Below are positions 34,046 to 45,900 of a stretch of 64,000 nt of DNA, in pieces. The stretch spans positions 96,637 through 160,636 of the forward strand of contig NW_020654422.1 in NCBI RefSeq assembly GCF_003589595.1, given 5' to 3'. Position 1 is the stretch's first letter, and the number at the start of each line of letters is the position of its first letter. Under the pieces are notes generated by a model that was given only the letters and a program-made list of their open reading frames with translations, had not been told where the DNA came from and made no database searches. Both the position numbers and the translations under genes were made by a program. The stretch comes from Hyposmocoma kahamanoa (Eukaryota > Arthropoda > Insecta > Lepidoptera > Cosmopterigidae).

Positions 34046-34741
34046 AACATTAAAATGTGTTTCTGTTTTAATTAATAAAATGTCATTGTCATTTAGTACA
34101 CCAGTATAAGGATGTCGCCATTTCTATAATAACTTAAAGGATGGCGATTAAACTGGTAAAACACAACCTGTAGCATACCTGGTTATGAAGCACACATGCC
34201 TTACTAAACTGATTTATATTATTTTACACCTAGTTGCGTAATGGCACCCAACTAACTGATTTCATATTCTACAAAACTGAATCGGGGTACACACCCCACG
34301 AGTGGCCTCCAACCTCCCCTTACAGCCACCCCCAGCCTCACTGCTGATCTCTGAACACACTGATTTAAACACAACTGAATTTTCATCACTCTGTCCGTCC
34401 GTCAGTTACTGTTGAACTAAACGACACTTGATTTCAGCTACACTGATTTAGGCACGGTTTATCTCTACTCTTAATTACTGATAATTCTGGTAACTCATGC
34501 ATAATAAATAGCTCACTCACCGACGTTGCCTTTACGCCAACTCCCCGTGCCAGACTCTGCGAGCTCCACCCCGTCCGTTCGTTTTTTTTTAAACTACTGT
34601 CATAATCGTTTGTATAGCTGACATTTACTCGATTGTGTTAATCGATTAGAGTTCATTCGCGATTCGCGACAGATGACACTTAGAATAAGGAGCTCTCCCA
34701 TGGAACTCTACACAGATTCTGTCCATCTCCGATTCGTATCA
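34046..34741. other. Unclassified, pyrimidine-rich patches
   Basis: 34270-34600 is enriched in C and T (for example 'cctccaacctccccttacag') with no open frame of note. Confidence 0.3.
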
Positions 34742-34928
34742 GGGGGTCTACTCTCGATCTCCGTCCGACATCCGTCCGAAACAATTACTGTCAAATAAGT
34801 ATTATTCGACAAAATTAAAAGACAAGCATCAAGTATGAAGCTTCATTCACATCACGCGTCTTTTCATTTCGTCAAGTATTGCTTATTTGGTAGTAATTGT
34901 TTCGGACGGAGATCGAGAGTAGACCCCC
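34742..34928. mobile_element. Hairpin element S, copy 2 (about 58-base inverted arms)
   Basis: The left arm begins gggggtctactctcgatctc and the right arm ends gagatcgagagtagaccccc. The arms pair for about 58 bases, apart from an 11-base duplication (acatccgtccg) in the left arm. The centre holds 'tatgaagcttcattc'. The related 19320-19335 sequence lacks this insertion at the equivalent point. Non-coding MITE-like element. Confidence 0.8.
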
Positions 34929-35065
34929 AGTTCCGAATCCGAGAAACGACGGTCCGAAATGTCACATTGATTATTTTTTCTCTAGGTGTACAAGCCATAT
35001 TCGTATCTTCTCGGATTACGTACTTAGTGCATAAGCGAAATCCGAGGTGTGTCCGAGTTTTCTAG
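34929..35065. repeat. Dispersed repeat R, copy 2 (no MITE insertion)
   Basis: Collinear with 19333-19387 plus 19616-19700 and uninterrupted, so it serves as an empty-site paralogue for MITE G copy 2. Confidence 0.7.
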
Positions 35066-35864
35066 ATTTGTAGTCTCGGATTCGGAAGGAAAAAAATACA
35101 ATAAAAATAATGTATTTATTCTCTTCTATAGTGAAACTTATGTTTATGTACATTGTGTAATGTATAAACTATACCCAAGACGAATTCGATGTAGATGGTT
35201 TATTAACAAAATCTTTGTTAGACAACCAATGATGGCAGGTGTAAAGAATATTATTTGTTTCTCATTATTTCTACCCAAGCTCTGCCCATGGCCCGAAGCC
35301 TAATTGGAATTCAAAAACAGATATTTGGGTTCTATAGAAGTAATACATATCGGGACAATTATGATAAAAGTAGCAAAATAACGTATAATTTATGAATAAA
35401 ATAATTATGTTTTTGAAATCTATGTTAGTGGGTAATGGTAGATGAAAAGAAACACAATTTGAAAGATTTTATTGTATATTAACTTATTACATATCTCATT
35501 CAGCATCAATTTCGGATTGTGAATTTTAATTACTATGTTTGCAATCTCTCCTATCCTATCTAAAAGTCATTAGGGATGACACAGTTTTATAAATAATCAA
35601 TTATTGGTAGTTTTCTGTTGTACTTTTATTTAACAAAATCCATGACTTCAAGATTAGTATTATAAGTAGCCTAATCAAATTTTAGGGAAAAATATTAAAA
35701 TTTTGGTAACTGTAAAACAGTCTGAGGTGAAAACGTTATAAATAATGTTTTTATTTATTGACACAACAAATTTATACGAGACGGTAGCTTCGGAAATTCC
35801 CGAGAGTGTACTTTGTACGTACGACATAAAGCCTCCTCATAAGTATGCTTATGGGCTTTTTTAT
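35066..35864. other. No gene recognised
   Basis: AT-rich, nothing supported. Confidence 0.35.
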
Positions 35865-36020
35865 TGTAATTACATCTATTTGCCAAGTTTTATATCTATC
35901 GGTTAACAGGAAGTTCGCGAAGCCAGATTCATCTCCTAGTTTGCCACCCTTAGAAGTAGAATATTTTATTAAAATTTAAATGACGCAATTGAGAACCTCC
36001 TTTTTTAAAGTCGTTAAAAA
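35865..36020 (-). repeat. Repeat family F (partial)
   Basis: 'ttacatctatttgccaagtt', 'catctcctagtttgccaccc', 'gagaacctcctttttt', 'aaagtcg', on the minus strand. Confidence 0.65.
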
Positions 36021-36511
36021 ATTGGCTTCCGTTAAATTGAGTCTTAGGGCCCCTTCAAATTAGACGCTTATGGAAGCGCCTCTAATTCTAATTTGAAAGC
36101 ACCCTTAGTGGAGAAAATAAAAGGCAATCTTTATTTGTAAGTTTTTATTGCTTTTAAAATTTACTCCCTAAAGACGTACTTATATGTCCACTAAGCTGTA
36201 ATCCCATGCTTCACACGTCGATCGTGAATACAGTCAAAACGTTAGTATGGGATTAGATCGCTCGATATACGAAGATTCGGTCATATTGCGTGGCCTCTAC
36301 CGTATTAAACTTATATATATTCTTATTATGTAATTGCAATTAAATAATATCACAATAGAATTATATTTTTGTAATATATGCATATAATTTCACACTTAAT
36401 TGGTATTGTACTAAAGGTTACATTACTAAATATTATGGACGGTTATCAATTGCTTTTGTTAATTTATTAAAATTTGTAAGTCTACATTTGACAAATTATA
36501 TTAAAGATGCA

Positions 36512-36676
36512 CTAGCGAGCTGTAACTGTAACCGTTGCATGTTATGTAACCCAAAACCATAGTGTGTACGTGGTTCGCGAGCTTGCCGCGAGCGGTACGC
36601 GTGCGGTTTGCAATGAGCCGCCTAATTGAAGACTGTGTTACTGTATCTGCACGTTGCAGTTACAGCTCGCTAAAGA
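36512..36676. repeat. Inverted repeat of about 24-base arms beside the assembly gap
   Basis: 'agcgagctgtaactgtaacc' at 36513 is mirrored by 'gttgcagttacagctcgct' ending at 36671. The interior is CpG-rich. It may be a small MITE; no target duplication was found. Confidence 0.55.
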
Positions 36677-36947
36677 GTACCCGGCTGAACATACGCAAAT
36701 ATACGTACATGTTGCGACGACGCAACGCCCGCGCCCGTGTGGCATCGCTCTAACAGTGTTGTCGCTAGCGGCTGTGTAAAATACTTGTATACAAAATGTT
36801 ACTTTTTCTGGTCGTTAAGAGGCGCTCTGTACAATTTGCCATACAAAATTGTAAAGTCGTTTACGCGTTCGCTAGCACCTATTGCAACTCAAGGTAAAGG
36901 CACGGTGAAAATACTTGGAAAGCGCGTCTTGAACGCGTTGATTTTTT

Positions 36948-37347
36948 NNNNNNNNNNNNNNNNNNNNNNNNNNNNNNNNNNNNNNNNNNNNNNNNNNNNN
37001 NNNNNNNNNNNNNNNNNNNNNNNNNNNNNNNNNNNNNNNNNNNNNNNNNNNNNNNNNNNNNNNNNNNNNNNNNNNNNNNNNNNNNNNNNNNNNNNNNNNN
37101 NNNNNNNNNNNNNNNNNNNNNNNNNNNNNNNNNNNNNNNNNNNNNNNNNNNNNNNNNNNNNNNNNNNNNNNNNNNNNNNNNNNNNNNNNNNNNNNNNNNN
37201 NNNNNNNNNNNNNNNNNNNNNNNNNNNNNNNNNNNNNNNNNNNNNNNNNNNNNNNNNNNNNNNNNNNNNNNNNNNNNNNNNNNNNNNNNNNNNNNNNNNN
37301 NNNNNNNNNNNNNNNNNNNNNNNNNNNNNNNNNNNNNNNNNNNNNNN
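36948..37347. other. Assembly gap, 400 Ns
   Basis: A run of N at 36948-37347. Both flanks are CpG-rich (36540-36940 and 37350-37450). Open frames drawn through it are meaningless. Confidence 0.99.
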
Positions 37348-37789
37348 AATGGCACGATTGTGGCGCGGCAACCGTGCTTCTGTAGCGCTTTAATAATTTT
37401 TAATACTAATTGTGACTGCAAAAGTGGCGCGCGCGTGTCACGACAGTGGCGCTTCTAAATGTTGTATAAATAATGAAGCCCCCTAAAGAAAGAAGGCTAT
37501 TGAGAGATTCTGTGACATGGTGATAACCAAAAACATTTCTTCTATAGATTTCCGCTGTAACAGATGACGCTTCTCCGACCTGTCGCTGATCTCACGCGCT
37601 TATCGCTTATCTATAGTTAGGATGCGAAAATGATACGCGACCATTTCATACGCGCATTGCCTACACATTACATCTGCAGCATTATAAGGCTTTCACATCG
37701 AGTTACAATGTCAACGTAATGAAAGCTAATAATGTGTTAGTAATATGAAGTTTATTGACTATCACGATATTTTATTACCACGATATTCC

Positions 37790-37960
37790 ATTTTTTTTGT
37801 GAAATTACTCCACTAGTTTTTTATAAGTATTAATAAAACAAACAAAAACAAAAAAAAATCATTCGATCCAGCTGGATTCGTCTTCAGCATACCAGGCCCA
37901 CGCTCTCAAAACTAAGCTACGGAACGAATCAGCAAACAACAAATTTTTCTATGTACTACG
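37790..37960 (-). repeat. tRNA-like repeat, family C (decayed)
   Basis: 'gaaattactccactagtttt', 'ttcgatccagctggattcg', 'actaagctacggaacgaatc', on the minus strand. Confidence 0.6.
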
Positions 37961-38339
37961 GCAAAAAGTCGTTAAACAAGGATCTGCAACAAGCTGTAAT
38001 GTGATAATTATTATCACATTATTATTATTAATACAAAAATCGAACATAGCAATTAACCAAGTTGTATCATATTAATCTAGTCACACGCCTGTCAGATGGT
38101 TTAATAAATGCTTTAAGTAATGATCAATATTCAAGGGTACCCGAGTTAATACATACAAGTAGATGTATTACTAAATATGAAGATGAATTGAAGTAGATTT
38201 GCCTTTGGAAGAACGAGTACAAGTTGTAAATACCTATATCTTGTTCTTTGACGTCTTGATAAAAAACAAGGAACAGTGCGTGAATAGATTTTCGCAAATA
38301 TTTGTAGATAAAAAATATTTATCGAGTTCTTAGGTTTTC

Positions 38340-38512
38340 GCGATAGTTACACATAGGAAATGAAACTATTTTTCCGGATTTAAATCGCGTATATTTGTTT
38401 TTTCAAACAAACCGACGTTTCGGGCCCTTTACAGGTCTCATGGTCACGGTTGACTGTCACATACACGGATGTCAGGGTGATAGTTTCATTTCCTATAAAA
38501 AATATTTATTTG
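38340..38512 (-). repeat. Penelope-type terminal repeat fragment
   Basis: Minus-strand copy of the 21980 block: 'aaatgaaactatttttccgg', 'aaatcgcgtatatttg', 'gacgtttcgggccctttaca', 'ggtcacggttgactg'. Confidence 0.7.
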
Positions 38513-39234
38513 AATTTCCGTCACTACCCTTATACTTCTAATACGTGAAAAACAAACATTTTATAGCGGTGGGTTAACTTTGTAAAGTCATTGTCAAAGT
38601 CATCTGAGCGGCCGCGTAAGCGTTCAGAGGGCGGGAATTTTTGTAATGTACGAGTTTATATGAACCCTTCCACACTGAACCACGCGGCGGACGCGTGAAT
38701 GCATCCCTACGGCATCGCGTTTGCATCGCTGCTAAAGTCACCGTGTGTAATCGCTGTAAGATCATTTCAATTTTGACTGTACTAGCCTACGTAAATTCTG
38801 AAATTATAATGAAATGGGGCAAATACAACAATATTATTAACAAAATGTTAATTGAGTTCCCTCAAATGTTATTTCAGTAAACATTTCATCATAAAATAAT
38901 AAATTATGTAACAAAATGTAATACATATATAAGAGTAAAACATGTATGGAATAAAATTTGCTACGAAGGTACTTAAAAAGAATGGCAATTTGATTGTTTT
39001 TTATAATGACTTAATCTAAAGTTTATAGTCTCCATGACTGTATAAAAAAATAATGTGTCAACAGCCTTAATGTAATCATCGGAAGAATTACGAACAAAAC
39101 ACACAAGTACTAATTCACTTTGTTTTAAGCACTTTTTAAAAACTACACTCACAGACGCTATAACAACCACTGGCCAGAACGTCGTATTTGAAAAGAGAAC
39201 GACATCAATCGTCTTTTGATTTCGATTAAACGTT

Positions 39235-39360
39235 TAGTGCCTCTACCACGAGTTACTATGACAGTAGTCGCAAGCAACAAAATTACTTCACAATTTAGTA
39301 TGGCAAATTATACAGCCCCCTAGCGATAATTGTCACTGTAATCTCATGGTAGAGGCACTG
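39235..39360. mobile_element. Small MITE with CAGTGCCTCTACCA ends
   Basis: The left end tagtgcctctaccacgagtt is mirrored by the right end ctcatggtagaggcactg. 126 bases, no coding capacity. The ends resemble hAT termini (CAGTG), but I found no matching 8-base flanks. Confidence 0.65.
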
Positions 39361-42323
39361 GTATGTGTTCGTATGACCGTTTTTTATCATAATTTAACCT
39401 TTTATAGCGTCCACTAAATATGTCCATGAGTATTGAGTATACAACAAATAATAAAGTGGTATTGTATAGAGTGGTCTTCTTTTTACGCGAATACCAAAAG
39501 TCATAGAGTGCATAACTAGAAATAGAGACGAAATGTCATTTTAATTTGTTTGAAAACTATTCTGCCAAATAATTGCTGTGACAACTGCGTTCCGATTGGA
39601 CAGCCCGAATTCGAAACAATTGACGAGTGTCTTCAATTGTTTCACTTCAAATCGACCAGTTTAACTTTAGCTTTGCTGTAATGGCGAAAATTGCAAAATT
39701 ATATATTTAATATTTAATTACCGATGAAATGTGATTCCGTTTGTTTTGTAATTAGATGTTTTGCTGTTTTTCCCACACCACCAAATGGAACTGCCCCCAT
39801 TAGTTATCTTTATTACAATAAATATAGAATATTTTTAGAAGATACGGACGTACACACAAGTCAGTTGTTGGCGTTGTTCTATTTCAGTTTTCTAATTTGT
39901 GATTTCAGCGCAAACGAGAGTTGATATTTAAAAGTGATATAAGGCCCATTTACCTGATGAGTTGCCAGGGATGGGTGGCCCTTATTTCGTCTCTATTTCC
40001 GGTTATATACTCGATGCCAAAGCTAGAGAAAAAAGAGTAAGAATTATAACACAATGTATAGTCTCTAACAGTAGATTTTGATGAATAAAATTGTTATTAT
40101 TTGTTTTTTACGTAAACTTTTTAAGACGCGTATATTAGTGAAAAAGAGTCCATTAATATCCATTAGTGTTAGACGCGTCCTTATGTGTCAGTAACAAACA
40201 ACACAGGTTTTTGTAATTTAATTATTGCTGGCAACACTAGCATTTTTCTCTTCCGTATGACTTTTCAAACCACGTAATTCTGTGTATAATTAATTAATAA
40301 CGTAAACCAAAATGTTTCAATCATAAACACATTGACGGCATAATTATGACGCTCTGTACCTTTGAACTAACATGGTTAACAAGATTTTTACCAATAGAGT
40401 GTCATCTAATTCGTTTTAACTGCAAGTATAGACTATAAAGTGATCCCCTAGTAAGCGTAAAACAGAGAGACTTGGATAGAATACTTAGTACGAAAATATT
40501 TTAAAATCATGAACGTAAAGGTATTTTATCGATTACAAAAGGGAATAAGGCAAAATTTTACCTTCTTAGGCTAAAGGTGAGTAAAGGATTGGCAAAATGT
40601 TGAAGATTATTACTTAAAATTAATTATTTAAAATTATTATCATTATTTAAAAATGTAATATAACCAGTGATCGAAGTTGAGGGAGATAATTTAGGTAAAT
40701 TAATGAATATTATGGATATTCCCTTCTACAAATCCCGGGAGTTCTCGGAACAGATTATATTTGAATGTGCGTATTATTTATTGAAATTTTAGTACATTGG
40801 CGACAAATTATTATTTTCTATTAAGTATTTGCTACAAATGACATTGTACGTGTGGTACTTACGTATTTAAATACTTTATTAATTAAAAAAAATAAACATA
40901 AGGCAAAACATATTTTGGAATGTTTACAAAATAAACAGTAAAATAAGAAATTTTATATGCATTGATGACGAAATGGGTATGTCCATACAAAGAAAACGGT
41001 CATGCTATATGTAAACTAACTCCCTGAATTCCGATCACTGCATATAACTCATACTTACCGCTAAATTTGTTAGTACATTATTAAGTCACTTATTTCATTG
41101 TTACGTTAAAAATTAATAAGTACAGAAATATTTTATTATGTACGGAGCAATCGCTATGCAATTTTAATTTGTCCTCAAATTCACAATAACATTTGTCAAT
41201 AATTAAACACAATCTCTTAAATGCCTTGCATTAAATAGATTATGTCACAATATCTGTCGCAAATATCACAACGCTTAAGTAAAAATATAGAACTATGTAT
41301 AATTAAAATTTATCATGGTAAGTAATATTAAAAGAAAGACCGTTGTCACAATTTTAAAGTATCTGTAAGTTAACGGTGTAAGAAAGAAACTATAGTAATT
41401 TTTGTATACCTAGTGACGGGACGTTGTTGTTGTTGTTGTGTCGTTGTTGTGGACGTTGGTGGGACGACGAAGTTGGTAACAGTGTGTCACCCAGAGCTTT
41501 AAAACACAATAGTACATTGTGTATAAAGGACGCGAAGTTAAATAAGAAATTACTAATGAGTCCCGATGTTAGAAGCCCAATGCCGACGGGTGATAGCATT
41601 GTTTTTTTACCGTGTTACCAGTATTTTTTTACCGTCCGTAGTACATACAATGTTTTTCATCACATTTTGCTTGTACAAATCGATACCTCCAATGAACTCT
41701 ACGCCAACTTAATTTTCGGATCTGTTCTGTTTTTATTTTTTTAATTGCATTTTTGTTTTGTATTATTTTCGAATTTTGTTTTTGTTTATTTTTTTTCGTG
41801 GTAATTCGTAGCGCATAATATTAATTAGTAAATAAATATGGCTATTTACAAAAATAATAGAATATGACCAAAAAAAAAGTTGACGTAGTGTTCATTGGAG
41901 TTATCGAAATATGGTTCACAACTCAAAAATTATGGATGTTGCAAATGGCGGGTTTTTTTAATCTCCAGATGGCCGCTAACTATTCTTCTTTAGATAATAA
42001 ATACAACTCGAACTAAAATGTTGTAAAAAGCAAAGACGCATACAGCCATGATGGATTCTAAAACATTGCTAAATTGATACAGAAAATAATTAAAATCAAT
42101 TATAAGGAATTCTTAATAACAAGTTTTTAAGTAGTCTGTGGCAGATTTGTGATTAGATTTCTGGTTAGATAACATTTTAAGCGAATGTTTTAATTCTGAA
42201 CTTAAGCAATCTTCTTGCTTGAACTTCAACCTGACCTGACATGTGAGGAAGAATGTCGTGCTACAATTTAAAAAAAATCCTTACCGACCATGGCTGTAAT
42301 GGGAAGAAAAAAGGCCCGAGGGT
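39361..42323. other. Long AT-rich stretch without recognised features
   Basis: Read on both strands. It holds only short AT-biased frames and a (ttg)n run at 41424-41450. No repeat family from this window was matched. Confidence 0.4.
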
Positions 42324-42329
42324 TTTATT
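42324..42329 (-). terminator. Possible poly(A) signal of the transporter gene
   Basis: AATAAA on the minus strand, about 300 bases after the stop codon at 42623. It lies beyond a family A repeat, so the 3' UTR would contain that repeat. Tentative. Confidence 0.35.
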
Positions 42330-42387
42330 TGGGGCATTATAGTCAAATTAGCCACCATGCAATCATACTATTTACGAGCAAATGTGA

Positions 42388-42560
42388 TGAAAATATCTAA
42401 GGGACACTGCCACTGCGCCCATCACCTTGAGACATAAGTTGACAAGTCCCTTGTGCCTGTAATTTTGCCATCCTTCAAAACGGAAATGCTTGGCGGCAGA
42501 AACTGGTAAGGTGGCACAATTTCCCTGAACGAACTTTTTCACAAAGAGCTCTAATTCTAC
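42388..42560 (-). repeat. Short interspersed repeat, family A, in the putative 3' UTR
   Basis: 'ggacactgccactgcgccca', 'caagtcccttgtgcctgtaa', 'ttcacaaagagctcta'. It starts about 60 bases beyond the transporter stop codon, on the same strand. Confidence 0.75.
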
Positions 42561-42622
42561 TATATATATATACATATAAAAAAAAACAATTAAACTTAAA
42601 AACTAGAACACAAATCACAACC

Positions 42623-42924
42623 TTAGACGACAGTGGAGTTAACGCTTAAAGTCTGATTAATAGGGATTTCCAATACAGGCGTGTGACTGAATTTTTCAGC
42701 CATTCCTTTTATAGAAACGTAAGACCCGGCGAAGAGAGCGATCAGAGAGATGATGGAAACTAAAATATTTTTCCAGAGGATCCAGTTGCCGAAGCCCAAT
42801 CCTCTGTTCCACTTGTGGACGGTGTCGATGATAGCGGGAGTGAGGAGCCCGAGACTTGAAAGAAAGATGGCTCCACACAGACTAATGAAAAGTTCCAAGT
42901 CCGGAAACGCGGCGGCAAGAGCGA
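42623..42924 (-). other. Transporter exon 9 with stop codon
   Basis: 302 bases. Acceptor AATCTTTTACAG; stop TAA at 42625-42623. Codes helices 10 and 11 and a short tail with two N-glycosylation sequons (NQT, NST). Confidence 0.95.
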
Positions 42925-45900
42925 CTGTAAAAGATTAAAATTGTCCTGCTAAGTAATACAATCACGGGAAGTGGTTCTTTGGCAAGATTGATGTTGTCAT
43001 CTGCTGATAGTGTTCTTGTCACAGAGATATCTATCAGTCTTATTCTAAATATATATATTTTTTATTATCAAGTGAGGGGACGAATTAGTCGTGCACCTAG
43101 TGGTAAGCGACACTTCTGTTTATAGCAGTTGCAGTGCCACTGAGAGCTTTAAATTGCAAAGATCTGAGGGGAACTGCCACTGCGCCCTGAGACATAGGTT
43201 GACAAATCCCATGTGCGTTTATATCCCATGTGCACCCTTACCCTTCAAAATCGGAACACAGTAATGCTAACATTACCGCTTGGCGGTAGAAATTAGTAAG
43301 GTTTACTTTATGGATGTCAGATTTATACGATAGACGTTAGTGTAGATATGTTAAAGTCTTACCAGAGCCTACAACGGCTGCCGTTCTTATAGCGATTTGT
43401 GTGACGTTATGGTAACGAACGGAGATCTTATTGTGTACCTGTCTCCAGATCATCTCCATGGGTACATAGAATTGCAAGCTGTAGGTGAAGAGGATCGCTA
43501 GGGCCATAAGAATCTTGGCACTTTGGGCAAGCCTAGAAAAATATAAAAAAAGATTCATTGCATCAAAAATCTGAAAGAAATTCTGCTTTTAAAAAAAAAT
43601 AGTCAACAGTTTTCATTTCCTATTGATTGGATTTCAGAGAGATTTTTGAGAGCGAAATTCGATCGGTAAGTGCTTCTCATAATTACAAACGAAAATATTT
43701 CTCGGATCCATTTGATTCGAGTGTCTTTGTCTTGTTTTGGACTCAGGCATTGAGGTCTCACGGTCACAGTTGACTCAGTCAGTTCCGTTGCTTTTATTTC
43801 TAATACGTAGCAATCACTTGTACACCTAGAGATAAAATAATCCCTGTGACTTTTCAGACCGTCATTTATTTAGACGGAATTGTTTATATCTCATTAAGCA
43901 TTTGTAAAGGACAGGGATGTTGTGATATTTCCAAAGTAAGAATTTTAATGTTAATGACGACCTCCGTGTTTGCACACCGGTCGCTATCTCTGAGGTTCCA
44001 GGTTCGCTTCCCGGCCGGGTCAACGCAGAAAACTAACTTTTCTATATTGTCTCGGGTTTTGTTTTGATAATTGTAACACAAGTGCTTACTTTGGGATCAA
44101 AGCAACATATGTGATGTTGTCTAATATTTAATAGGTATCGATAATGTAGATGGGTTATTGCACAATAAAGAAAGGAGGAAAACTTACACTTCTTCTTGTG
44201 GCAAATTTAAAGTCACGCTTCCCCTAACATCGTCGCCATATTTGATATATCCGAAGAAACCCACAATGCCGTATAATGAGATGACGACAGTCATGGCGAC
44301 ATTGAGGACACCAGGGCAGCCAAGGAACTGTTCAGGCTTTGCCATCTCGTTCTCGACTGGCATTACCACGCCGATACCTTCCATGGCGAAGATTACAGTG
44401 CTGAGAAAAAAAAATTTTTTTAGTGTAATTACAAGATATGTAGATTAATTTCAATATTATTATCTATTAAGTCAAACAAATATAAATAATCTTTGGATAC
44501 ATCTTTACTTTTTCAAAGTCACACCTCCAGACACTTGACCTGTGCACGTAGTTCTATTTCTTTTTGGGATTATATTCTTTAAATAAAAAGCTAATAAATT
44601 ACAGAGCTATTAAAAATGTATTAAATCAAATGACACTCTTTACAGTTACGAACAAAATAATTTGAAACAGACAAATAATGTTCACTTGTATTGTCAAAGA
44701 AAAAATATCAGTGTAGCTATAGCTACAGCTATAGCATTAGTGCAGAGTACTAAAAAACCGACCTCAAAAGTACGTGGAATTACATCCATTTGCCAAGTTT
44801 TTTTGAAATCGGTCACCGGAAAGTGCGCCCACCCGAATTCATCTCCTAGTTCGCCACTATACGGAACTTGACACAGGAGATAATAAAAATCGGATCTCTC
44901 TACTCAAAGTATATTGAGAGAGAAAAACGCCTTGAATTGCAGAATAGCAAAATCAACCATTAAAATAATTGCTCCTTGTAATAAAATTTAGGCGCCATTA
45001 ATAAAAATGAATCTTCATGCGTGAACGGTGGAACCCTTAGCGGTGGATGATTTTCTTCAAAATTAAATGGGACCACTATGGAGGTACCCTTTTTCCAGAA
45101 TCATGAAAATCGGTGCACAAATACCGGAGTTATGTATAAGATACTAAAATAAAACTTACAGTCGAATTGAGAACCTCCTCCTTTTTAAAGTCGGTCAAAA
45201 ATAATGAAAATACGTTCTGTTTAAATTTCTTTATTAATTTTTTTCTACTCAATAGGTAAATGTCCGGGGGGCCTACCATACGAATTAATATTGTATATTC
45301 CTTACTAAAAATAGGAAAAAATAACGCTATTGAACTGTATAATGCCATCTCTTTCTTTTTTGATGTTCCAAATCGCCCTATCGTAGTATAACGTTAAAGT
45401 ACTTAATATTATTTACATTCAGAGAATTTTGCCTGCCAAAAAAAGGAAAGTATGTAATAATGAAATCTATAAAAATTACATTGTTTTCAATTATTTATCT
45501 GCATTTTCATGAAGAAAAATAAATAAAACAAGTTGAGTCTTGATTGTCACGTTGTGAATCCGGAATTATGTACTTTAATCTCTGAATTATAATTTCATAA
45601 ATCGTATCACAAAGGCGCTCTTTTTGACTCTGAATCTAAATTCTGTCTACGGTACTCGCTACTGAACTGAAAAATTTAAATATACACACAATTATAAATT
45701 CTCTCTCTCAATTATAAAGTCTTTTTGGTTATCAAAATTTCAAATATGACGCTACTCCATTGACTTACAAATAAATGGACGACGGGTCTAATACAAAAAC
45801 CACGAAAAAAATGTCCCAAGTCAACCTATTCGAAATTTAAATTGTAATGTCATCGCGGTATCGCGCTGTCAGTCGAACAAATGAAGACTAAAGCGGAGTG

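Noticed and set aside
36737..37421. Frames of 160-218 codons through the N run
   Set aside because: They exist only because the gap contains no readable stops.
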